From Ideonella alba (GTDB taxonomy: Bacteria; Pseudomonadota; Gammaproteobacteria; Burkholderiales; Burkholderiaceae_C), in the NCBI RefSeq assembly GCF_018069875.1, contig NZ_JAGQDF010000014.1, positions 1 through 64,000 of the forward strand: a DNA stretch of 64,000 nucleotides, read 5' to 3'. Positions 47,570 to 57,104 of the stretch are shown one piece after another. Position 1 is the first letter of the stretch. The number at the start of each line of letters is the position of its first letter. The position numbers were made by a program, and so were the translations under genes. The notes under the pieces were generated by a model. That model was not told the DNA's origin, did no database searches, and saw only the letters and a program-made list of their open reading frames with translations.

Positions 47570-48181
47570 ATGAATCTGCGTGCCCCGATCCAGTTCTGGT
47601 TCGATTTCTCGTCGCCGTACTCCTACATTGCCAACGAGTGGATCGATGCGCTGGCCGCGCGCCACGGCCGCACCGTGCAGCGCCACGCCATCCTGCTGGG
47701 CGCCACCTTCCAGGCGGCCGAGCTGAAGAGCCCGGTGGCGTATCCGCTCAAGCGCGAATACTCGCTGCGCGACTTCGCCCGCTCGGCGCGCTTCGAGCGC
47801 GTGCCCTATGTGCCGCCCGAGGTCTTCCCGATCGCCACGCAGAACGCCGCCCGCGTCTTCTGGTGGCTGCACGACGACGGCGGCCCGGAGGCCGCGGCGC
47901 GCTGGGCGCGCAGCGCCTTCCGCGCCTTCTTCACCCGCGGCGTCAACCTCTCGGAGCCGGTCGCGCTGAAGGCGCTGTGCGCCGAGTCGGGCCTGGACGC
48001 CGACGCCGCCGAGGCCGCCTGGAACGACCCGCTGTGGAAGAACCGCCTGCGCAGCGCCAACGAGGCCGCCATTGCCGGCGGCGTCTTCGGCGCGCCCTTC
48101 TTCATGGTCGATGGCGAGCCCTTCTGGGGCAACGACCGCAAGCCGCAGCTCGAGCGCTGGCTGGCGGACGGCCCGTTCTGA
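47570..48181 (+). CDS. DsbA-family 2-hydroxychromene-2-carboxylate isomerase-like protein
   Basis: The 203-residue protein starts PIQFWFDFSSPYSYIANEW, the kappa-GST/DsbA-family signature with Ser rather than a CxxC motif. It ends with FGAPFFMVDGEPFWGNDRKPQLERW. Family members isomerise a naphthalene-pathway chromene with glutathione, but many relatives have unknown aromatic substrates. TAAGGT lies 7 bases before the ATG. The stop shares its last base with the following MFS start. Confidence 0.82.
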   Translation: MNLRAPIQFWFDFSSPYSYIANEWIDALAARHGRTVQRHAILLGATFQAAELKSPVAYPLKREYSLRDFARSARFERVPYVPPEVFPIATQNAARVFWWLHDDGGPEAAARWARSAFRAFFTRGVNLSEPVALKALCAESGLDADAAEAAWNDPLWKNRLRSANEAAIAGGVFGAPFFMVDGEPFWGNDRKPQLERWLADGPF

Positions 48182-49344
48182 TGACCGCCGAGGAGCGGCA
48201 CCTGCAGCCCTGGCAGGTGATCGTCGGCGGCATCTGCGCGCTGGTGCTGACCCTGGGCCTGGCGCGCTTTGCCTTCACGCCGCTGCTGCCCTCGCTGCAG
48301 GCCCACACCGGGCTGGGCGATGCGGCCGCGGGCGTGCTGGCGGCGGTCAACTACGCGGGCTACATGAGCGGCGCGCTGCTGGCCGCGTGGATCGATTCGC
48401 CGCAGTGGCGCCATCGCCTCTATGGCTGGGGGCTGTGGGTGGCGGTGCTGGGCACCGCGGCCACCGGCCTGGCCGCCTGGTACCCGGGCTGGCTGCTGCT
48501 GCGCTACCTGGGCGGGCTGTGCGGTGCGGCGGGCATGCTGCTGGGCTCGGGCCTGGTGCTGGGCTGGCTGATGCGCGCCGGGCGGCGGCCGGAGCTGGGC
48601 CTGTACTTCATCGGCATCGGGCTGGGCATCGTGGTCTCGGCGCTCAGCGCCTGGGGCTTCACGCGGCTGTGGCCCGACGACTGGCGGCCGCCCTGGCTGA
48701 TGCTGGCGGTGGTGGGCGCGGTCTTCCTGGTGCCGGCCTGGCGCTGGCGCCCGCCGGTGCCGCCGGCGCCGGCCAGCGTGGCCGATGACGGCAGCGGCCC
48801 CTCCAGGCGCTGGCTGATGACCATGGCCGGCAGCTACTTCGCGGCCGGCTGGGGCTTCGTGATCAACGCCACCTTCACCGTGGCCATCGTCGAGCGCGAG
48901 CCGGCACTGGCCGGGCAGGGGGCCTTCATCTGGGCGCTGGTGGGCATTGCCGCGATGCCCGCGGTGGCGCTGTGGGACCGCGTGGCGCGCCGCCTGGGCG
49001 AGCAGCGCGCGCTGCTGCTGGCCTTCGGGCTGCAGACGCTGGCGGTGATCGCGCCGGCGGTGTCGGGCTCGCTGGGCGCCGCGCTGCTGGGCGCGCTGGG
49101 CTACGGCGCCACCTTCATCGGCATCGTCAGCCTGACACTGGCGCTGGCCGGGCGGCGCGCGCCGCGCAACCCCGGCAAGGCGATGGCGCGGCTGACGCTG
49201 AGCTACGGCGCCGCGCAGGTGGTGGCGCCGGCGCTGGCCGGGGCGATGGCGCAGGCCAGCGGCCGCTTCACTGGCGCGCTGTGGCTGACCGCGGCGGTGA
49301 TGGCCGCGGGCATGGCGCTGCTGGCGACGCTGCCGGCCGAGTGA
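48181..49344 (+). CDS. MFS transporter of the YbfB/YjiJ family
   Basis: The 387-residue membrane protein has twelve or so hydrophobic segments and the opening VLTLGLARFAFTPLLPSLQ, which marks this MFS subfamily. It is probably an inner-membrane exporter or importer of a small organic compound; the substrate is unknown. Its ATG overlaps the previous stop (TGATG), so it is translated with the isomerase-like gene. Transport of that enzyme's substrate is a guess from context. Confidence 0.85.
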   Translation: MTAEERHLQPWQVIVGGICALVLTLGLARFAFTPLLPSLQAHTGLGDAAAGVLAAVNYAGYMSGALLAAWIDSPQWRHRLYGWGLWVAVLGTAATGLAAWYPGWLLLRYLGGLCGAAGMLLGSGLVLGWLMRAGRRPELGLYFIGIGLGIVVSALSAWGFTRLWPDDWRPPWLMLAVVGAVFLVPAWRWRPPVPPAPASVADDGSGPSRRWLMTMAGSYFAAGWGFVINATFTVAIVEREPALAGQGAFIWALVGIAAMPAVALWDRVARRLGEQRALLLAFGLQTLAVIAPAVSGSLGAALLGALGYGATFIGIVSLTLALAGRRAPRNPGKAMARLTLSYGAAQVVAPALAGAMAQASGRFTGALWLTAAVMAAGMALLATLPAE

Positions 49345-49899
49345 TCAGCCCTTGATGGCCTGGGTCACCGCGGCCAGGCGCTCGCCGAACTTGGCAGCGG
49401 TGGCCAGATCGCCCGGCACCATCTCGTCCACCGAGGCGTCCGACGGCGTGCTGGTCATCAGGCCGCCCGAGGAGCCGACGAAGTTGATGTCGTCGCGGGT
49501 GGCGGCCTTGCTGTTGCTGGGCATCATGCCGGTGCCCACCCACAGGCCGCTGTGCTGCATCGCCAGCGTCATCATGTAGTGCAGCGTGCTGTGCTTGTCG
49601 CCGTTCATCGTGGCCGAGTTGGTGAAGCCGGCGAACAGCTTGTCCTTCCAGGCCTGGGTGAACCAGGGCTTGCTGGAGGCGTCGGCGAACTTCTTGAACT
49701 GCCAGCTGGCCATGCCCATGTAGGTGGGCGAGCCGAAGACGATGGTGTCGGCGGCCGCCAGCGTGTCCCAGCCGCCTTCGGGCAGGTCGCCGTTGGCGTC
49801 GATGGGCAGCAGCGTGGCGCCGGCGGTGGCGGCGATGGCCTGGGCGATCTTGGCGGTGTGGCCGTAGCCACTGTGGAAGACGATGACGATGCGGGACAT
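49345..49899 (-). CDS. WrbA/flavodoxin-family NAD(P)H-quinone-type oxidoreductase
   Basis: The 184-residue flavodoxin-fold protein starts MSRIVIVFHSGYGHTAKIAQAI, where HSGYGHT is the FMN phosphate-binding loop. FGSPTYMGMASWQFKKFAD is the second FMN loop. It resembles WrbA-like quinone reductases. The ATG at 49899 has AAGGA in good position. The gene stops one base after the MFS stop on the opposite strand. A 15-bp palindrome lies about 100 bases upstream. Confidence 0.83.
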   Translation of the reverse strand: MSRIVIVFHSGYGHTAKIAQAIAATAGATLLPIDANGDLPEGGWDTLAAADTIVFGSPTYMGMASWQFKKFADASSKPWFTQAWKDKLFAGFTNSATMNGDKHSTLHYMMTLAMQHSGLWVGTGMMPSNSKAATRDDINFVGSSGGLMTSTPSDASVDEMVPGDLATAAKFGERLAAVTQAIKG

Positions 49900-49998
49900 G
49901 GGAAATCCTTTCGATGGGCGGCGGCCCGACGGGGCTGCCAATGAACGCATCGTCGGCCAGGCGACGGACCGGGTGGTGCGAAGCGCTTGGCGGCGACG

Positions 49999-50013
49999 TT
50001 CAAGCCGCTTGAA
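49999..50013. promoter_or_regulatory. Palindrome in the promoter region of the flavodoxin-type gene
   Basis: TTCAAGCCGCTTGAA has two 7-bp arms around one C. It is 100 bases before the flavodoxin gene (minus) and 38 bases before the plus-strand exported-protein gene. Either could be its target; a redox- or quinone-responsive regulator is possible but not identified. Confidence 0.4.
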
Positions 50014-50051
50014 TGGTGCCGCCGGGCCGGCGGCTGCCTATACTGGCCTGG

Positions 50052-50519
50052 ATGAACACCCGCCACTGCGCTCGATCTGGCGCCCGCACCTGGCCGTGGC
50101 TGGCGCTGATCGGCGCCGGCATGGCCAGTGCCGCCCTGGCGCAGAGCAACCCCAACCTGCGCGACCCCACGCAGATCAAGCCGCCCAGCGCACCGTCGCA
50201 GCTGGAGCGCGACGGCCTGCGCCTCGCGCTGCCTGACGCGGGCACGCGCCGCGAGTTGTTCACCGCGCAGGGCCTGCGCTTCAGCTTCATGGACCCGTCC
50301 AACACCGCGCAGTTCGTGCGCCGCCTGGACGGCGGTCTGCGCGAGGCCTCGGTGCAGGTGCTGCGCGCCGAGCCGGCCTGGCAGCGGCTGTTCCTGCTGC
50401 GCGCCGACTGCCGCGATGCGCGCATGTACTTCGGCCCCGAGGCGGGGCCGGTGCAGCTCAAGCCGGTGGAGGCGGGCAGCCTGGGCGCGCAGCTCTACCA
50501 GGACCTCTGCGCCGACTGA
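50052..50519 (+). CDS. Exported protein of unknown function
   Basis: The 155-residue protein has a signal peptide (ARTWPWLALIGAGMASAALAQ) and a compact soluble remainder with two or three Cys. Its TATACT hexamer 7 bases before the ATG suggests a short or absent leader. It ends 1 base before the convergent DUF1501 gene. No family was recognised. Confidence 0.6.
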   Translation: MNTRHCARSGARTWPWLALIGAGMASAALAQSNPNLRDPTQIKPPSAPSQLERDGLRLALPDAGTRRELFTAQGLRFSFMDPSNTAQFVRRLDGGLREASVQVLRAEPAWQRLFLLRADCRDARMYFGPEAGPVQLKPVEAGSLGAQLYQDLCAD

Positions 50520-50520
50520 C

Positions 50521-51738
50521 TCACAGCCAGCCCAGGTCGGCGGGTCGCGCCTGCGGGAACACCCGCGCCAGCCGCTCGGCCGACAGGCCGTACTGCCGAG
50601 CCCACAGGCCGGCCAGCAGCGGCCGGTAGTCGTTGAGCACCGGCCAGTCGCGGTTCTGATGCAGGGTCTGGGGCGACAGCCGCCGCTGTTCGCCGGCGAT
50701 GCGGCCGCCGCGCAGCGCGCCCCCCAGCAGCCAGCAGACGCTGCCGTGGCCATGGTCGGTGCCGCGGGTGCCGTTCTCGCGCCAGGTGCGGCCGAACTCG
50801 CTGGCCACCAGCACCGTGCAGCGCTGCCAGGCGGGGCCCATCTCGGCCGCCAGCGCGCTCAGGCCGGTGGACAACTCGGCCAGCCGGGTGGCCAGCACGC
50901 CGGTGGCGGCGCCCTGGTTGGCATGGGTGTCCCAGCCGGCCACATCGACAAAGCCCAGCGCCACCCGCTCGCGCATCAGGCGGCCGATGCGCCGCGCCTC
51001 GGTGGCGAAGGCCGAGGCGGCCACCGCGCGGCGACCCGGGTCCATGGGTTCGGCGGCCATCTCGCGCATCACCTCGCCGCGCGTGGCCAGGCCTTCCTGC
51101 ACCGCGGATTCGAGCGGGTGGCCGGCGTACAGGCGCTGCAGCTGGGCCATCTGCTTCTCGTCCAGCGCCGGCCGGCCAACGTTGCGCAGCGAGACATTGC
51201 CCACCGGTCCGGCGCCCTGCATCACCAGCGGCAGCTGCTCGGTGAAAGACATCAGCTCGCGCCCGGCCTGCTCGCGCGTGGCCAGGCCCAGCTCGATCGC
51301 CAGCCGGGCCAGGAAACCGCTGCGGCCCTCGCTGCCGACGCTCTGACCGGCGGGCAGGCCCAGCTCGAAGCGGTCCTGGGTCTCGAAGTGGCTGCGGTTG
51401 TTGTCCTCGCTGCCGGCAAAGGGCACGAAACCCAGCTGCCGCGCCTGCCACAGCGGCAGCAGGGTGTCGGCCACCGACGGGGCCAGCGCCCAGTCGCTGT
51501 CCAGGGCGCGCGCGCCCTCTTCGCTGCCCGGCGGCGCGATCGCCAGGCGCGGGCGTGATTCGGCATAGAAGGCGCGGCTGCCCGCGTCCTGCGGCAGCAG
51601 CAGGCTGGCGGCGTCGTAGCCGCCGCGCAGGAAGACCAGCAGGAAGCGCGGCAGCTCGGGCGCGGCAGCCCAGCCGCGCAGCAGCGGCGCGGTCAGGCCC
51701 AGCGCGGCGGCGGTGTGCAGGAAGCGGCGTCGTTGCAT
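50521..51738 (-). CDS. DUF1501-domain protein with Tat-like signal
   Basis: The 405-residue exported protein starts MQRRRFLHTAAALGLTAPLL, a twin-arginine-type signal. Sulfatase-like-fold DUF1501 blocks follow (LLVFLRGGYDAASLL, and the EFGRTWRENGTRGTDHGHGS motif). The family is usually paired with a DUF1800 protein, as here, where it starts 10 bases after that gene. The pair is thought to act on the outside of the cell; the biochemical role is not established. Confidence 0.88.
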   Translation of the reverse strand: MQRRRFLHTAAALGLTAPLLRGWAAAPELPRFLLVFLRGGYDAASLLLPQDAGSRAFYAESRPRLAIAPPGSEEGARALDSDWALAPSVADTLLPLWQARQLGFVPFAGSEDNNRSHFETQDRFELGLPAGQSVGSEGRSGFLARLAIELGLATREQAGRELMSFTEQLPLVMQGAGPVGNVSLRNVGRPALDEKQMAQLQRLYAGHPLESAVQEGLATRGEVMREMAAEPMDPGRRAVAASAFATEARRIGRLMRERVALGFVDVAGWDTHANQGAATGVLATRLAELSTGLSALAAEMGPAWQRCTVLVASEFGRTWRENGTRGTDHGHGSVCWLLGGALRGGRIAGEQRRLSPQTLHQNRDWPVLNDYRPLLAGLWARQYGLSAERLARVFPQARPADLGWL

Positions 51739-51748
51739 CGCGGCCCCT

Positions 51749-53242
51749 TCAGTGGCTCATGAACTCGGGCGAAGACCACCACAGCGCCAGGCGCTCGGCC
51801 GGTCGGCGTGCGGAGGCCAGCACCTCGCGGGTGCTGCCCGACGTCACCGCTGCCGGATCCTCGGTGGGCAGCGGCGTGTCGGCCGGCTGGCCCCAGACGG
51901 CGCCCCAGCGCAGCGCCATGCTGCGCGCCAGTTCGAAACGCAGCGCCAGCTGGCCCGGCGCGGCCCAGGCGGTGCGCTCCAGCGGGTAGCCGTCGGGGGT
52001 GCCGAGCTGGTAGGGCGCCTCGCCCAGGCGGGCAAGCCAGCCCAGTGGCATCTCGGGCTGCAGCCAGGCGTCGGGCGGGCGCTGCTCGCGCAGCGCCGAC
52101 ACCACCCAGTGCACCGGGTCCTTGAAGCCCTGGCCCAGCGAGGCCTCGAACTCGGGGTGGGCCAGCAGCGTGCGCAGCACCTCGGCGATCCGGCCGTCGC
52201 TGTCCAGGAAGCGGCGCGCCAGCTGCTGCTGCAGCGCGTCCGACGCCGGCCGGCCCAGCAGGTACAGCGCCAGCCGGCGGGTGACGTGGCGGGCGGTGGC
52301 GGGGTGGCGGGCCAGGCGGTCGAGCAGGGCCTCGACCTGGGCCAGGCCCTGGCCGGGCAGCGGCTCGCCCAGCAGGGTCTTGGGCTCGTTGTCGTGGCGC
52401 GCGGGGTTGAAGGCCATCAGGCCGCGGCGCAGCACCGCCGGCCCGCGGGCCTCGGGGGCGCTGGCCAGGCCCAGTCCGGTCAGGGCGCGCGCGGCGCTCA
52501 GCACATCGGCCTGGGTGTAGCCGCCGTCCACGCCCAAGGTGTGCAGCTCCAGCAGTTCGCGGCCCAGGTTCTCGTTCAGGCGACCGGCGGCGTTCTGGTC
52601 GTTGTCCAGGTAGCGCAGCATCGCCGGGTGCATCAGCGCCACGCCCAGCAGGTCGCGAAAGCGCCCCAGCGCCTGCGCCTGCAGCTGCTCGTCATAGTCG
52701 GCCACCATCGCGCGCAGGTCCTGCTTGCCCTGGTAGACGTTGAAGTGGTTGAGCCAGAACCAGCCCAGCCGGCTCTGCAGCGGCCGGGGCGAATGCACCG
52801 CGCGCCACAGCTGGCGGTGGGCGCCCTCCTGCTGCAGCCGGGTCATGGCCTGCTGCCAGGCCTTGAAGTCGCGCGTGCGGGCGTCCGGATCGGCCTGGCC
52901 GACCGCCTCGCGGCGCTGCGCCTGCATCTGCCAGACCAGGGTGGCCAGGTCGGTGCGCGCGGTGGTCTGCTCGGCCAGGCGGGCCTGCAGCGGCGCGGGC
53001 AAGGTCGGCGCGCTGGCGCTGGGCTGCAACTGCTGCGACACCCAGGCCGACAGGCCGATCTGGCGCACCTGCGCCAGCGTGTCGGCATCGGCGCCCCAGG
53101 CCAGGCGCACCAGCCAGCGGCGGGCGCGGGCGGGGTCGGTGTCGGCCGCGCTGGGCTCGGCGCGCGGCCGCGCCAGGTCGGCGCAGCCGCCCAGCACCAG
53201 CAGCGGTGCGCTCAGCAGCAAACGGCGGCGCAGAAGAAGCAT
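51749..53242 (-). CDS. DUF1800-domain lipoprotein
   Basis: The 497-residue exported protein has a lipobox VLGGC near residue 20. The DUF1800 domain includes FWLNHFNVYQGK, LMHPAMLRYLDNDQNAAGRLNENLGRELLELHTLGVDGGYTQADV and LLAHPEF. It is translated 10 bases before the DUF1501 gene, the normal partner. Function is unknown; the pair is common in Bacteroidetes and Proteobacteria and may concern an extracellular polymer or surface structure. Confidence 0.88.
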   Translation of the reverse strand: MLLLRRRLLLSAPLLVLGGCADLARPRAEPSAADTDPARARRWLVRLAWGADADTLAQVRQIGLSAWVSQQLQPSASAPTLPAPLQARLAEQTTARTDLATLVWQMQAQRREAVGQADPDARTRDFKAWQQAMTRLQQEGAHRQLWRAVHSPRPLQSRLGWFWLNHFNVYQGKQDLRAMVADYDEQLQAQALGRFRDLLGVALMHPAMLRYLDNDQNAAGRLNENLGRELLELHTLGVDGGYTQADVLSAARALTGLGLASAPEARGPAVLRRGLMAFNPARHDNEPKTLLGEPLPGQGLAQVEALLDRLARHPATARHVTRRLALYLLGRPASDALQQQLARRFLDSDGRIAEVLRTLLAHPEFEASLGQGFKDPVHWVVSALREQRPPDAWLQPEMPLGWLARLGEAPYQLGTPDGYPLERTAWAAPGQLALRFELARSMALRWGAVWGQPADTPLPTEDPAAVTSGSTREVLASARRPAERLALWWSSPEFMSH

Positions 53243-53335
53243 GACAGCAGGCGCAGGGCGTGAAGGCGCCCAGCGTAGCACCGGCGTCGCCGCGGGATGT
53301 TGCTGGCGTGTGTCGCCACGCCCGACGTCAGCGGC

Positions 53336-54220
53336 TCAGCGCCGCGCGCGCACCCGCTCGAAGCCCTCGCACAGCAGGCGCATCGCCTGCAAGGCGCGTG
53401 GCGAGGCGCGGCTGATCAGGTCGGCCGGCACCATCACCACCGCCTGCTTGGCCACCGGCTCGAAGCGGGACAGACCGCGCCAGGGCGACAGGGTCTCGTC
53501 CTCGCGCGTCTCGACGCTGCTGCTGGCCAGCACCTGCGGACGCGCGGCCAGCACCGCCTCGCGGCTGACGGTGGGCACCAGCAGCGCCTCGGCGCCGAAG
53601 ACGTTGACGCCGCCGCAGCCGCGGATCATGTCGGCGATCGGGTGGCGGTCGTTGATCGTCAGCAGCGGCTGGTGCCACACCTGGTAGAACACGCGCAGCG
53701 GCGGCCGCGTGGCGTACTGGCGGCGCAGCGCGGCCAGCTCGGTGGCATAGGCGTCGGCAGCGGCGTTCGCCGCGGCGCCGGTGCCGGCCAGCACGCCCAG
53801 GCGGCGCAGGCTGTCGCCGATCTGCGCCAGGTCGCGCGGCTCGCTGTGGAACAGCGGCAGCTTCAGCGCCTTCAGGCGGTCGAGCTGCGCCGCCGAGTTG
53901 CCATGCGCCCAGACCACGATCAGGTCGGGCTTGAGCGCGGCAATGCGCTCCAGGTCCAGCTGGTTGGCGTCGCCCACCACGGGCAGCTGCTTCGCGGCGT
54001 CGGGGTAGTCGCCGTAGCGCACCGTGGCCACCACCTGGGCGCCAGCACCGGCGGCGAACAGCAGCTCGGTGGCGTGCGGCGCGACGCTGACGATGCGCCG
54101 AGCCGGCGCCGGCAGCGTGACGGTGCGGCCCTCGTCGTCCAGTGCGCTGACCGCGGCCTGGGCGCCGGTCGCGCCAAGCCAGACCAGCAGCAGGATCCCG
54201 AGCAGGCGCATGGCCTTCAT
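53336..54220 (-). CDS. btuF: Vitamin B12 ABC transporter, periplasmic binding protein
   Basis: The 294-residue protein has a signal peptide (LLGILLLVWLGATGAQA). The BtuF fold shows RRIVSVAPHATELLFAAGAGAQVV and KPDLIVVWAHGN. It binds cobalamin in the periplasm for BtuCD. The ATG at 54220 overlaps the cobU stop (ATGA), so it is the last gene of the riboswitch-controlled operon. A second ATG lies nine bases in. A related iron-siderophore binding protein is the alternative, but the context is decisive. Confidence 0.9.
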   Translation of the reverse strand: MKAMRLLGILLLVWLGATGAQAAVSALDDEGRTVTLPAPARRIVSVAPHATELLFAAGAGAQVVATVRYGDYPDAAKQLPVVGDANQLDLERIAALKPDLIVVWAHGNSAAQLDRLKALKLPLFHSEPRDLAQIGDSLRRLGVLAGTGAAANAAADAYATELAALRRQYATRPPLRVFYQVWHQPLLTINDRHPIADMIRGCGGVNVFGAEALLVPTVSREAVLAARPQVLASSSVETREDETLSPWRGLSRFEPVAKQAVVMVPADLISRASPRALQAMRLLCEGFERVRARR

Positions 54221-54726
54221 CCCTTCAGCGGCAGCACGCAGCCGGCCATCACGAAACGCACGGCGTCGCAGCGCTCGGCCAGCGCCTGGTGCAGCCAGCC
54301 GTTCTCATCCACGAAGCGGCGGCTCAGCGGTCCCAGCGGCACGATGCCATGGCCCACCTCGTTGCCCACCAGCAGCAGGTCGGCCTGAAGGGGGGTGATG
54401 GCGTCCAGCAGCGCGGCGCGCTCGACCGTGAAGCGCTCGTCGCCCGCATGCAGCAGGTTGCTGAGCCACAGCGTCAGGCAGTCGACCAGCAGCAGCGCGC
54501 CGGGCGCATCGGCGGCCTGCAGTGCGGCGGCCAGCGCCAGCGGTTCTTCCACACAGCGCCAGTGCGCCAGCCGCGCCGCGCGGTGGGCGGCGATGCGCTG
54601 GGCCATCTCGGCGTCCAGCGCCTGCGCGGTGGCGATCACCGTGACGGGGCGGCCGCTGCGGTGCGCGAGTTCTTCGGCCAGCCGACTCTTGCCGCTGCGC
54701 GCGCCGCCCAGGATCAGGGTCTTCAT
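54217..54726 (-). CDS. cobU: Adenosylcobinamide kinase/guanylyltransferase
   Basis: The 169-residue bifunctional enzyme phosphorylates adenosylcobinamide and attaches GMP in nucleotide-loop assembly. The P-loop GGARSGKSRLAEELA, the HRAARLAHWRCVEEP segment with the guanylylated His, and LLLVDCLTLWLSNLL match the family. It overlaps both neighbours by four bases. Normal length. Confidence 0.94.
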   Translation of the reverse strand: MKTLILGGARSGKSRLAEELAHRSGRPVTVIATAQALDAEMAQRIAAHRAARLAHWRCVEEPLALAAALQAADAPGALLLVDCLTLWLSNLLHAGDERFTVERAALLDAITPLQADLLLVGNEVGHGIVPLGPLSRRFVDENGWLHQALAERCDAVRFVMAGCVLPLKG

Positions 54727-55283
54727 GCGGCCTGACTCCAGCCTTGGCCATCGTGGCGCAACACGGTCAGACCGCCAAAGGCCAGCGGCTGCGCCAGCGC
54801 CTCGGTGGCGGCCTGGCCGCGGGCGCGCGCCAGGGCCACGCGGATCGGGCCGGCGTGGGCCACGACCAGCACGCGCTGCAGGCGGGTGGCGGCCAGGGCA
54901 TCCATGGCCGCGTGCACCCGCGCGCGCAGCGCGGCCAGGGTCTCGCCGCCGGGCGGGGCGCGGTGCTCGGGATCGTCGGCCCAGGGGTCGCTCTCGGCGC
55001 GGTCGATCGCCGACCAGGGGTGGCCCTCCCAGGCGCCGAAGTGCAGCTCCATCCACCGCGCGTCCTCCCGCGGTGGGCAGCCCAGCGTGGCGGCCAGCGC
55101 CTCTGCCAGCACGCGGGCGCGGCGCAGCGGGCTGGTCCACAGCGCGTCCACCGGGCCGGGCAGCGCCTGCAGCACCTGCGCCGGCGGCGGCTCCAGCGGC
55201 TCGCGCGCGGGCAGGTCGGCCTGGCCGTAGCAGATCCCGGCCGGCGCGGCGACCACCGGGTGGCGCAGCAGGATCAGCTCCAT
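54723..55283 (-). CDS. cobC: Alpha-ribazole-5'-phosphate phosphatase-like histidine phosphatase
   Basis: The 186-residue protein has the phosphoglycerate-mutase-like motif RHP (LLRHPVVAAPAGICYG), plus TSPLRRARVLAEALA and VLVVAHAGPIR. RHP instead of RHG is usual for this branch. It removes the phosphate from alpha-ribazole phosphate or from adenosylcobalamin phosphate. It overlaps cobS and cobU, so coupled translation is expected. Confidence 0.88.
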   Translation of the reverse strand: MELILLRHPVVAAPAGICYGQADLPAREPLEPPPAQVLQALPGPVDALWTSPLRRARVLAEALAATLGCPPREDARWMELHFGAWEGHPWSAIDRAESDPWADDPEHRAPPGGETLAALRARVHAAMDALAATRLQRVLVVAHAGPIRVALARARGQAATEALAQPLAFGGLTVLRHDGQGWSQAA

Positions 55284-56050
55284 GCGCCGCCCCGTGCGCT
55301 CAGGCCCAGCAGGAAGCCGATCTCGGCCAGCTGCTGCGTGGCGCCCAGCGCGTCGCCCACGTAGCCGCCCAGGCGGCGGCGCAGGTAGGGCACGGCGGCC
55401 AGCCACACCAGCGCCGCGCCGAGCAGTGCGGGCCCGGCGGCCGTGCCCAGCGGCACGCAGGGCAGCAGCGCCACGGTGGTGGCGAACAGCAGGGCGCCGG
55501 CGCCAGGGCGCGTCTGGGCGATCGGCTTGGACTTGGCGCTGTCGTCGTCGCGCACGTAGTCCAGCCGCGCCATCACGCCCAGCGCCGCCAGGCGGCTGAC
55601 GGCGTGGCTGGCCACCAGCGCCGCGGCCAAGGTGAGCGCGTCCAGCCGCGCCACCAGGGTCAGCAACAGCTGGTACTTCAGCGCCAGCAGCAGGGCCACA
55701 CCGATCGTGGCGTAGCTGCCCACGCGCGAGTCCTTCATGATCGCCAGCACGCGCTCGCGGGTGAAGCCGCCGCCGAAGCCATCGCAGCTGTCGGCAAAAC
55801 CGTCCTCGTGGAAGGCGCCGGTCAGCAGCACGCCGGTGGCCATGGCCAGCAGCACCGCGATCGGCGCACTCCACACCCTCAGCGCGGCCAGCAGCACCAG
55901 CGCACACAGCGCACCGACCAGCGCGCCCACGGTGGGGAAGTGCCGCGCCGACGCATTGAGCTGCGCCGGCGACCAGCCCACCCAGGCCGGCACCGGCACC
56001 CGCGTGAAGAACTGCAGTGCGGTGAAGAAGAGTCGCAGCTCCTCGCGCAT
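55274..56050 (-). CDS. cobS: Adenosylcobinamide-GDP ribazoletransferase
   Basis: The 258-residue inner-membrane enzyme joins the corrinoid GDP intermediate to alpha-ribazole or its phosphate. The membrane-embedded Asp-rich motif HEDGFADSCDGFGGGF and several hydrophobic helices are clear. The ATG at 56050 gives MREELRLFFTALQFFTRVPVP. It overlaps cobC by 10 bases and follows cobT after 10. Confidence 0.93.
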   Translation of the reverse strand: MREELRLFFTALQFFTRVPVPAWVGWSPAQLNASARHFPTVGALVGALCALVLLAALRVWSAPIAVLLAMATGVLLTGAFHEDGFADSCDGFGGGFTRERVLAIMKDSRVGSYATIGVALLLALKYQLLLTLVARLDALTLAAALVASHAVSRLAALGVMARLDYVRDDDSAKSKPIAQTRPGAGALLFATTVALLPCVPLGTAAGPALLGAALVWLAAVPYLRRRLGGYVGDALGATQQLAEIGFLLGLSARGGAWS

Positions 56051-56060
56051 GCGCCGCCCC

Positions 56061-57104
56061 TCAGGCCTGCCCGCTGACGCCGGCGCTGTCGAAGCTGGCC
56101 ATCTCGCCCAGGAAGGCGCAGGCGGCCCGCAGCAGCGGCACCGCCAGCACGGCGCCGGTGCCTTCACCCAGGCGCAGGCCCAGGTCCAGCAGCGGCTGCG
56201 CTTGCAGCAGCTCGAGCATCGCGCCATGACCGGCCTCGGCCGATCGGTGGGCAAACACCGCGTGGTCGCGCACGGCGGGCTCGATGCACTGCGCCGCGAG
56301 GTAGGCGCTGCCGGTGATGAAGCCGTCGACGATGAAGGCGATGCCGGCCTCGGCGGCGCCCAGCATCGCGCCGGCCATCATCGCGATCTCGAAGCCGCCG
56401 TACTCGGTCAGCGCCTCGCGGCCATCGGTGAGGCCGTCGGTGCGCGCTGCCGCGCGCGCCAGCACCGCGCGCTTGTGCACCAGGCCGGCATCGTCCAGAC
56501 CGGTGCCGCGGCCGGTGGCCACGCCCAGCGGCACGCGGCGCAGCTTGTGCAGCAGCAGGCTGGCGGCGCTGGTGTTGGCAATGCCCATCTCGCCGAAGGC
56601 CAGCAGCGTGCAGCCCTCGGCGCGCGCGGCCTGCACGCGCTCGCGGCCGCGGGCCAGCGCGGTCTCGCACTGCTCGGCCGTCATCGCCGGCTCGGTGGCG
56701 CAGTTGCGGGTGCCGTGGCCGAGCTTGGCATCCACCAGGCCGGGCAGCGGGCCGAAGTCGTGCGCCACGCCGGCGTCGACCACCTCCACATCCACGCCCA
56801 GGCTGCGCGCCAGCGCATTGACCGCCGCACCGCCGTGCACGAAGTTCATCACCATCTGCCAGGTGACTTCCTGCGGGTAGGCGCTGACGCCTTCGGCGGC
56901 GATGCCGTGGTCGCCAGCGAACACGATCACGCGCGGCCGCTGGATGACGGGCCGCAGCGTGCCCTGGATGCGGCCCAGCTGCAGCGCCAGGTCCTCCAGC
57001 CGGCCCAGTGCGCCCAGCGGCTTGGTCTTGCGGTCGATCGCGTGGCGCAGCTCGGCATCCAGTGCGGTGGAGACGGGCAGGATGTGGAAGGCGGTGCGCA
57101 TCAT
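56061..57104 (-). CDS. cobT: Nicotinate-nucleotide--dimethylbenzimidazole phosphoribosyltransferase
   Basis: The 347-residue enzyme activates dimethylbenzimidazole to alpha-ribazole phosphate. It has [54 protein letters not shown] and the [14 protein letters not shown] block. ATG codons occur at 57104 and 57101; the former overlaps the btuD stop as TGATG. The full lower-ligand activation step is therefore encoded, though dimethylbenzimidazole synthesis is not in the window. Confidence 0.94.
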   Translation of the reverse strand: MMRTAFHILPVSTALDAELRHAIDRKTKPLGALGRLEDLALQLGRIQGTLRPVIQRPRVIVFAGDHGIAAEGVSAYPQEVTWQMVMNFVHGGAAVNALARSLGVDVEVVDAGVAHDFGPLPGLVDAKLGHGTRNCATEPAMTAEQCETALARGRERVQAARAEGCTLLAFGEMGIANTSAASLLLHKLRRVPLGVATGRGTGLDDAGLVHKRAVLARAAARTDGLTDGREALTEYGGFEIAMMAGAMLGAAEAGIAFIVDGFITGSAYLAAQCIEPAVRDHAVFAHRSAEAGHGAMLELLQAQPLLDLGLRLGEGTGAVLAVPLLRAACAFLGEMASFDSAGVSGQA

